From NCBI RefSeq assembly GCF_002752675.1, contig NZ_CP024608.1:4774001-4838000 (forward strand): a stretch of DNA of 64,000 nt. Reading direction: 5' to 3'. Both the position numbers and the translations under genes were made by a program. Positions 57,522-64,000 of the stretch are shown piece after piece. How positions within the stretch are numbered: the first letter of the stretch is position 1; every line of letters starts with the position of its first letter. A model generated the notes under the pieces. That model was given only the letters and a program-made list of their open reading frames with translations. It was not told where the DNA came from and did not search any database. Source of the stretch: Massilia violaceinigra (GTDB lineage Bacteria > Pseudomonadota > Gammaproteobacteria > Burkholderiales > Burkholderiaceae_D).

Positions 57522-58058
57522 ATGACGAAGCATACGACGGCATTCAAGCTAAAAATCGCTAAGCAATATGTACGTGGCTTGATGGGCTATAAGGAAGTAG
57601 GCCGCATCAACAACGTTAGCTACGGCCAAGTACGCCGTTGGGTACTGTTCCACCGCTATCACGGCAAAGCTGGCCTTGAACCGAGGAAGTCTGTTCAGTA
57701 CAGCGCCGATGAGAAGCTTGAGGTTTTGCGGTACATGTGGGCGAACAAATTATCGTATGTGGAAACGGCGGCCAGGTTCAATATTCGCGCGCAGGGCTAC
57801 GTCGGGGTTTGGGAGCGCGATTTTCGTGATGGCGGTATAGTGCCACTGATCCGCAAACCCAGAGGAAGACCCAAGCGCATGGCTGATTTACCCAAGCAAG
57901 TTGCACCTGCCAGCGTGCATAGTGATGCCACACGTAGCCGTGAAGAGTTGCTGGTGGAACTGAACCAGTTACGGATGGAGGTCGCCGTTCTAAAAAAGCG
58001 GAGAGCCTTAGCTCAAGCGGCCGAACAGGCTGCGGCAATGCGCAAAAAGCGCACATAG
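57522..58058 (+). CDS. IS3-family transposase OrfA
   Basis: A 178-residue DNA-binding subunit with two helix-turn-helix regions (LKIAKQYVRGLMGYKEVGR and LEVLRYMWANKLSYVETAAR) and a C-terminal leucine-zipper-like helix (EELLVELNQLRMEVAVLKKR). The ATG at 57522 follows GGGGGAAG. Within the zipper, A_AAA_AAG (57992-57998) lets ribosomes shift into the orfB frame and make the OrfAB transposase; unshifted translation ends at 58058. Confidence 0.92.
   Translation: MTKHTTAFKLKIAKQYVRGLMGYKEVGRINNVSYGQVRRWVLFHRYHGKAGLEPRKSVQYSADEKLEVLRYMWANKLSYVETAARFNIRAQGYVGVWERDFRDGGIVPLIRKPRGRPKRMADLPKQVAPASVHSDATRSREELLVELNQLRMEVAVLKKRRALAQAAEQAAAMRKKRT
57992..57998 (+). other. -1 frameshift slippery site of the IS
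   Basis: A_AAA_AAG in the OrfA frame (codons CTA AAA AAG). After a -1 shift, the frame from 57998 is open through 58891 with no stop, joining OrfA to OrfB. Confidence 0.85.
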
Positions 58059-58093
58059 TCCACGAGTTAAGGCTGCAATTTCCCATTGCGCAG

Positions 58094-58891
58094 TTGCTTG
58101 CGCTTACCGGTCTGAAACGTAGTACGTTTTACTATCAAAAGAAGGTTGCGCAAGACGGCGACAAGCATGCGCACTTGAAGCAGGGTATCGAGACGACCTA
58201 TCAGGCACACAAGGGGCGTATGGGCTATCGGCGTATCGCTGACGTGCTGCGCAAGGCAGGCCATCGCGCATGCGCCAATACCGTCCAGCGCTGCATGCAG
58301 GCAATGAAGCTGACATCGCTGGTACGCATCAAGAAATACAAGTCGTACAAGGGGGAAGTGGGCAAGACTGCGCCGAACATCTTGCTGCGCGATTTCAACG
58401 CAGAGGGGGTGAATCAGAAGTGGGCAACCGACGTCACCGAGATGAAAGTCGCTGGTCAGAAAGTGTATCTATCACCCGTGATGGACCTGTTCAACGGGGA
58501 AATTGTAGCGTATGAAATGGACACGCGTCCGGTACTCGGACTGGTGACAGGCATGCTCAAAAAAGCCTTCCGGAAGTTGCGTGCCGACGATAAACCGATC
58601 GTCCATTCAGATCAGGGATGGCAGTATCGCATGCCGGCCTACCAGCACATGCTGGCGCAGAAAGGCATCGTGCAGAGCATGTCTCGCAAAGGCAACTGCC
58701 TCGACAACGCAGCCATGGAGAGCTTCTTCGCAGTGCTGAAGACGGAGTATTACCACCTGAACAAATTTAGTAGCGTCGACGAGTTGAAAAAAGGTCTGGC
58801 CGAGTACATTGACTACTATAATCACTGCCGTATCAAGATGAAGCTGAACGGACTGAGCCCGGTGCAATACCGAACCCAGCATTCGCTTTGA
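58094..58891 (+). CDS. IS3-family transposase OrfB (integrase core)
   Basis: A 265-residue catalytic subunit with the RVE integrase core. DDE residues: Asp in KWATDVTEM, Asp in IVHSDQGWQY, Glu in CLDNAAMESFFAVLK. The N-terminal HTH_21-like region contains KGRMGYRRIADVLRKAG. Here the start at the TTG at 58094 is only nominal; the natural product is the OrfAB fusion made by -1 frameshifting at 57992-57998. The core is intact. Confidence 0.92.
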   Translation: MLALTGLKRSTFYYQKKVAQDGDKHAHLKQGIETTYQAHKGRMGYRRIADVLRKAGHRACANTVQRCMQAMKLTSLVRIKKYKSYKGEVGKTAPNILLRDFNAEGVNQKWATDVTEMKVAGQKVYLSPVMDLFNGEIVAYEMDTRPVLGLVTGMLKKAFRKLRADDKPIVHSDQGWQYRMPAYQHMLAQKGIVQSMSRKGNCLDNAAMESFFAVLKTEYYHLNKFSSVDELKKGLAEYIDYYNHCRIKMKLNGLSPVQYRTQHSL

Positions 58892-59058
58892 TTTAATCAA
58901 AACACCGTCCAACTTTCTTGGGTCACTTCACCGGCGGGAATCCAAGGCCCCTCCGCTCAGCAAAGAACTCCGCCCCGGCCCGACGCCTCATCCCCCCGAA
59001 AACATGACAACAAATGGTATGATGGACACCTTTAGGATTCCCGAGCTAGCTATACAAC

Positions 59059-62000
59059 GTGCGCCTGTCTTCCATTAAATTGTCGGGATTTAAGTCATTC
59101 GTCGATCCCACCAATTTCCAGGTGCCGGGGCAGCTGGTTGGCGTGGTCGGTCCCAATGGTTGCGGCAAGTCGAACATCATCGACGCGGTGCGCTGGGTGC
59201 TGGGCGAATCGAAGGCATCCGAGCTGCGCGGCGAGTCCATGCAGGACGTCATTTTCAACGGCTCCACCCACCGCAAGCCGGCCGGGCGCGCCTCGGTCGA
59301 ACTGGTGTTCGACAATAACGACGGCAAGGCTTCCGGCCAGTGGGGCCAGTACGCCGAAATCGCCGTCAAGCGCACCCTCACGCGCGACGGCACCTCGACC
59401 TACTACATCAACAGCCAGCCGGTGCGCCGGCGCGACATCCAGGATATTTTCCTCGGCACGGGCCTCGGTCCGCGCGCCTACGCCATCATCGGCCAGGGCA
59501 TGATCTCGCGCATCATCGAGTCGCGCCCGGAAGAACTGCGCGTGTTCCTCGAAGAAGCGGCCGGCGTGTCGAAGTACAAGGAACGCCGGCGCGAAACCGA
59601 AAACCGCCTCAACGACACGCGCGAAAACCTGCTGCGGGTGGAAGACATCCTGCGCGAACTGAACGCCAACCTCGAAAAGCTCGAAGCGCAGGCGGTCGTC
59701 GCCAACAAATTCCATTCGCTGCAGGCGGACCAGGAAGAAAAGCAAAAACTCCTCTGGCTGCTGCGCAAGAACGAAGCGCAGACCGAGCAGAATCGCTACT
59801 TCCGCGAGATGGAGCAGGCCCAGACCGATCTGGAGGAGCAGACGGCCAAGCTGCGCCACGTCGAACTCGATCTCGAACACATGCGCCAGGCGCACTTTTC
59901 GGTGGGCGACCGCCTGCACACGGCGCAGGGCCACCTGTACCAGACCAACTCGGAAATCGGCAGCCTGGAAGCGCAGATCAAGTTCGTCATCGAATCGCGC
60001 AGCCGCCTGCAGAACCAGCTGCTGGCGCTGAACGCCCAGCGCAACCAGTGGCAGACGCAGGGCCAGGATTACCAGCAGCAGATCGAGGAAGCCGAGTACC
60101 TGCTCGAAGAACTGGGCGGGCGGGTCGAACAGTCGCAGATGAACGCCGAAGCCCAGGGCGAGCGCCTGCCGGACCTCGATGCCGCTTGGCGCGCGGCCCA
60201 GCACAAGACCACCGAATCGCGTGCCCGCATCATGCAGGCGCAGCAGCAGATCGAACTCGAATCGGCGCACCAGCGCAATGCTTCGAACATCCTCAATGGC
60301 CTGCAAACGCGGCGCGAGCGCCTGCAGCAGGAAAAGAACGGGCTCAATCTGCCCGACAGCAGCCACCTGGCCAACCTGCGCATGCAGCTCGAAGAAAAGC
60401 AGCAGGCGCTGGAAGAGCAGACCATGCTGCTCGAAGACGCGACCGAACAGCAGCAGCGCACCGAAGAAGAACGGGCCGCGGCGCAGGCGCAGGTCAATGC
60501 CGAGTCGGCGGCCAATGCGCAGCTCGAAGCGCGCCTGTCGGCCTTGAAGCAGTTGCAGGAACGCGTGCAAACGCAGGGCAAGGTCCAGCCCTGGCTGCAA
60601 AAGCACGAACTCGATGGGCTGCCGCGCCTGTGGCAAAAGCTCGGCATCGAACAGGGTTGGGAAACGGCGCTCGAATCGGTGCTGCGCGAGCGCACCGGCG
60701 CGCTCGAAATGTCGAATATCGAATGGGCCAAGGCCTTTTTCAGCGATGCGCCGCCGGCCAAGCTCGCCCTGTACGCGCCATCGCTCGCCGGCGCCGCGGC
60801 GCCAAGCGAAGTACCGGGCCTCACGTCGTTCGTCAGCCTGCTCAAGCTCAATGAGCCGGGGCTGCGCGGATTGCTGGGCGATTGGCTGCACAATGTCTTC
60901 GCCGCCGAAGACACCGCCAGCGCCTTTGCCGAGCGCACGCGCCTGCCGCAGGGCGGCTCGTTCATCACGCGCCAGGGCCACGTGGTGACCCAGTCCAGCG
61001 TGCGTTTCTACGCGGCCGACAGCGAGCAGGATGGCATGCTGGGGCGGCAGCAGGAGATCGACAACATCGGCAAGCAGCTGCGCGTGCAGACCATGCTGGC
61101 CGACGAAGCGCGCGCCCGCGCGGTGCGCGCCGACGCCGCCATGTCGGACCTCACGCGGCGCCTGCAGGATGCGCGCCAGCGCGTGGCCACGCTCACGCAA
61201 GGCGTGCACGCGCTGCAGATCGAGGTGGTCAAGCAGTCCGAGGTCGAGGCGCGCTTCAACCAGCGCAGCACCCAGATCCAGGCCGATCTGGCCGAGATCG
61301 CGGCGCAGGAAGCCGAACAGCAGCAGATCCGCATGGAGTCCGAAGAAAAGTTCGAGCAGCTCGACATGGAACTGGCCGAGCTGCAGGGCGCGCACGAAGA
61401 TGGCCAGACCGATTTCCTGAGCCGCGAACAGGCGCTGACGGACGCGCGCGAAAAGCTGCGCGAGTTGGAGCGCGCGGCCCAGGAAGCGCAGTTCGCCGAA
61501 AAAACCCAGCGCAGCAAGATCGAGGAACTGCGCCGCAATATCGCCACCGCCACGCAGCAGGCGGCCCAGGTAAGCGAGAGCATCGCGGTCGGTCAGATGG
61601 AGCTCGAAGCGCTGGAAAGCGGCGCCGCCAGCGACGGCCTGCAAGACTTGCTGGACCGGCGCACCAGCCAGGAGCGCGCGCTGTCCGATGCGCGCCATGA
61701 GCTCGACCAGATCACCCAGCAGCTGCGCGCCGCCGAAGACACGCGCACCCAGTCCGAACGCAGCCTGCAGCCGCAGCGCGACAAGATCATGGAAATGCAG
61801 CTCAAGGAACAGGCCGCGCGCCTGAACCAGGAGCAGTTCGCCGAGGCGTTAAAGACGGTCGACGCCGACGAAGCGGCGCTCTCCGAAAAGCTCCATCCCG
61901 ACATGAAGCCGTCCTACCTGCAGGGCGAGGTGACGCGTTTGACGAACGCCATCGCGCTGCTCGGCGCGGTCAACCTGGCCGCGCTCGACGAGCTGGCGCA

Positions 62001-62582
62001 GGCGTCCGAGCGCAAGAACTTCCTCGACGCGCAGAACAATGACCTGAACGAGGCGATCATGACCCTGGAAGACGCGATCGCCCGCATCGACAAGGAAACG
62101 CGCGAACTGCTGCAGGATACCTTCGACAAGGTGAATCACCATTTTTCGGAACTGTTCCCGATCCTCTTCGGCGGCGGCAACGCCAAGCTGGTGATGACGG
62201 GCGACGAAATTCTCGACTCCGGCGTGCAGGTCATGGCGCAGCCGCCGGGCAAAAAGAACGCCACCATCCACTTGCTGTCGGGCGGCGAAAAAGCGCTGAC
62301 CGCGACCGCGCTGGTGTTTTCCATGTTCCGCCTCAATCCGGCGCCATTCTGCCTGCTCGACGAAGTCGACGCGCCGCTGGACGACGCGAACACCGAGCGA
62401 TTCTGCCGCATGGTAAAACGGATGTCGGACCATACTCAATTCCTTTTCATCTCGCACAATAAAATTGCGATGGAAATGGCCAATCAACTGATCGGTGTGA
62501 CGATGCAGGAGCAGGGCGTATCGCGCATTGTGGCGGTGGACATGGAGTCCGCCGCAAATTTTGCTACCGAGGCACAAGCAGC

Positions 62583-62586
<4 letters not shown>
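59059..62586 (+). CDS. smc: Chromosome segregation ATPase SMC
   Basis: A 1175-residue SMC. N-terminal Walker A (VGPNGCGKSNIIDAV), two long coiled coils (about 165-505 and 660-1010) around a hinge (about 510-650), and a C-terminal half with the ABC signature LSGGEKALTATALVF and Walker B FCLLDEVDAPLDDAN. It condenses and segregates the chromosome with ScpAB. The start is GTG at 59059, with no strong ribosome-binding site. Its stop overlaps zipA (ATGA), as in many betaproteobacteria. Confidence 0.97.

Positions 62587-64000
<1,414 letters not shown>

Larger units (their letters stand above)
57471..58930 (+). mobile_element. IS3-family (IS150-like) insertion sequence
   Basis: A 1460-base element with terminal inverted repeats TGAACTGACCCAAAAAAG... 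and, at the right end, TGAAGTGACCCAAGAAAG (reverse complement of 58930 downwards), which start TG and end CA. It encodes OrfA and OrfB in -1 frame with a slippery A_AAA_AAG. A 3-bp CCG duplicate flanks it (57468-57470, 58931-58933). It is inserted in a copy of the REP-like palindrome. All catalytic residues are present, so it could be active. Confidence 0.93.

Noticed and set aside
59095..61698. An 867-codon open frame on the minus strand across smc.
   Set aside because: Antisense to smc; the repeated LLF/LQ-rich translation mirrors the coiled-coil codons of SMC.

Overview
The window is GC-rich chromosomal DNA of a betaproteobacterium, most likely in the Oxalobacteraceae (Massilia / Duganella / Janthinobacterium group). 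This rests on gene order and protein style, not on a database search: tRNA-Val x2 - thrS - infC - rpmI - rplT - pheS - pheT - ihfA - merR, then smc - zipA - ligA, a tandem glycine riboswitch before gcvT-gcvH-gcvP, and a fimT-pilV-pilW-pilX-pilY1-pilE minor-pilin operon. Almost the whole window is coding, with many ATGA-type stop/start overlaps.

Layout. 1-3292: 3' part of a very large RTX-like secreted repeat protein. 3464-8742: a five-gene, translationally coupled operon matching the uncharacterised STM4015/4014/4013/4012/4011 set known by Salmonella locus tags (leucine-rich-repeat-like protein, ATP-grasp-like protein, sulfatase/phosphatase-fold hydrolase, two radical SAM enzymes). This is the best candidate for an undescribed biochemical system here. 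8859-9896: CheB-like methylesterase without a receiver domain. 10098-13488: PepSY membrane protein and TonB-dependent siderophore receptor behind a Fur box. 13805-16997: small secreted protein, small membrane protein, thioredoxin-reductase-like flavoprotein, cation diffusion facilitator. 17125-25527: two tandem tRNA-Val genes and the translation/IHF block, with infC starting at a rare ATA codon. 25733-31145: LuxR-type response regulator, CHASE3-like histidine kinase, Crp/Fnr regulator, and an OmpR-type two-component pair. 31297-37680: type IV pilus minor-pilin operon with a PilY1 of unusual layout. 37783-39456: prfC. 39464-43939: TonB receptor - YfiR - GGDEF/EAL operon, a likely outer-membrane-to-c-di-GMP signalling unit. 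44056-44816: two small envelope proteins. 45008-47093: a secreted Cache-like protein followed by a chemoreceptor. 47107-51942: glycine cleavage operon with its riboswitch. 52087-57404: ClpP-like protein, Ser/Gly-rich small protein, truncated chemoreceptor, DUF1631 protein, PAP2-like membrane protein. 57471-58930: an IS3-family (IS150-like) insertion sequence that has landed inside a REP-like palindrome. 59059-64000: smc, zipA and the 5' end of ligA.

How the parts work together. Much of the accessory content concerns the envelope and signalling: secreted RTX-like protein, two TonB receptors, pili, chemoreceptors, c-di-GMP enzymes and three sensor/regulator sets. The rest is core translation, cell division and one-carbon metabolism. 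All functional assignments come from reading the sequence and from knowledge of families; no search was run.
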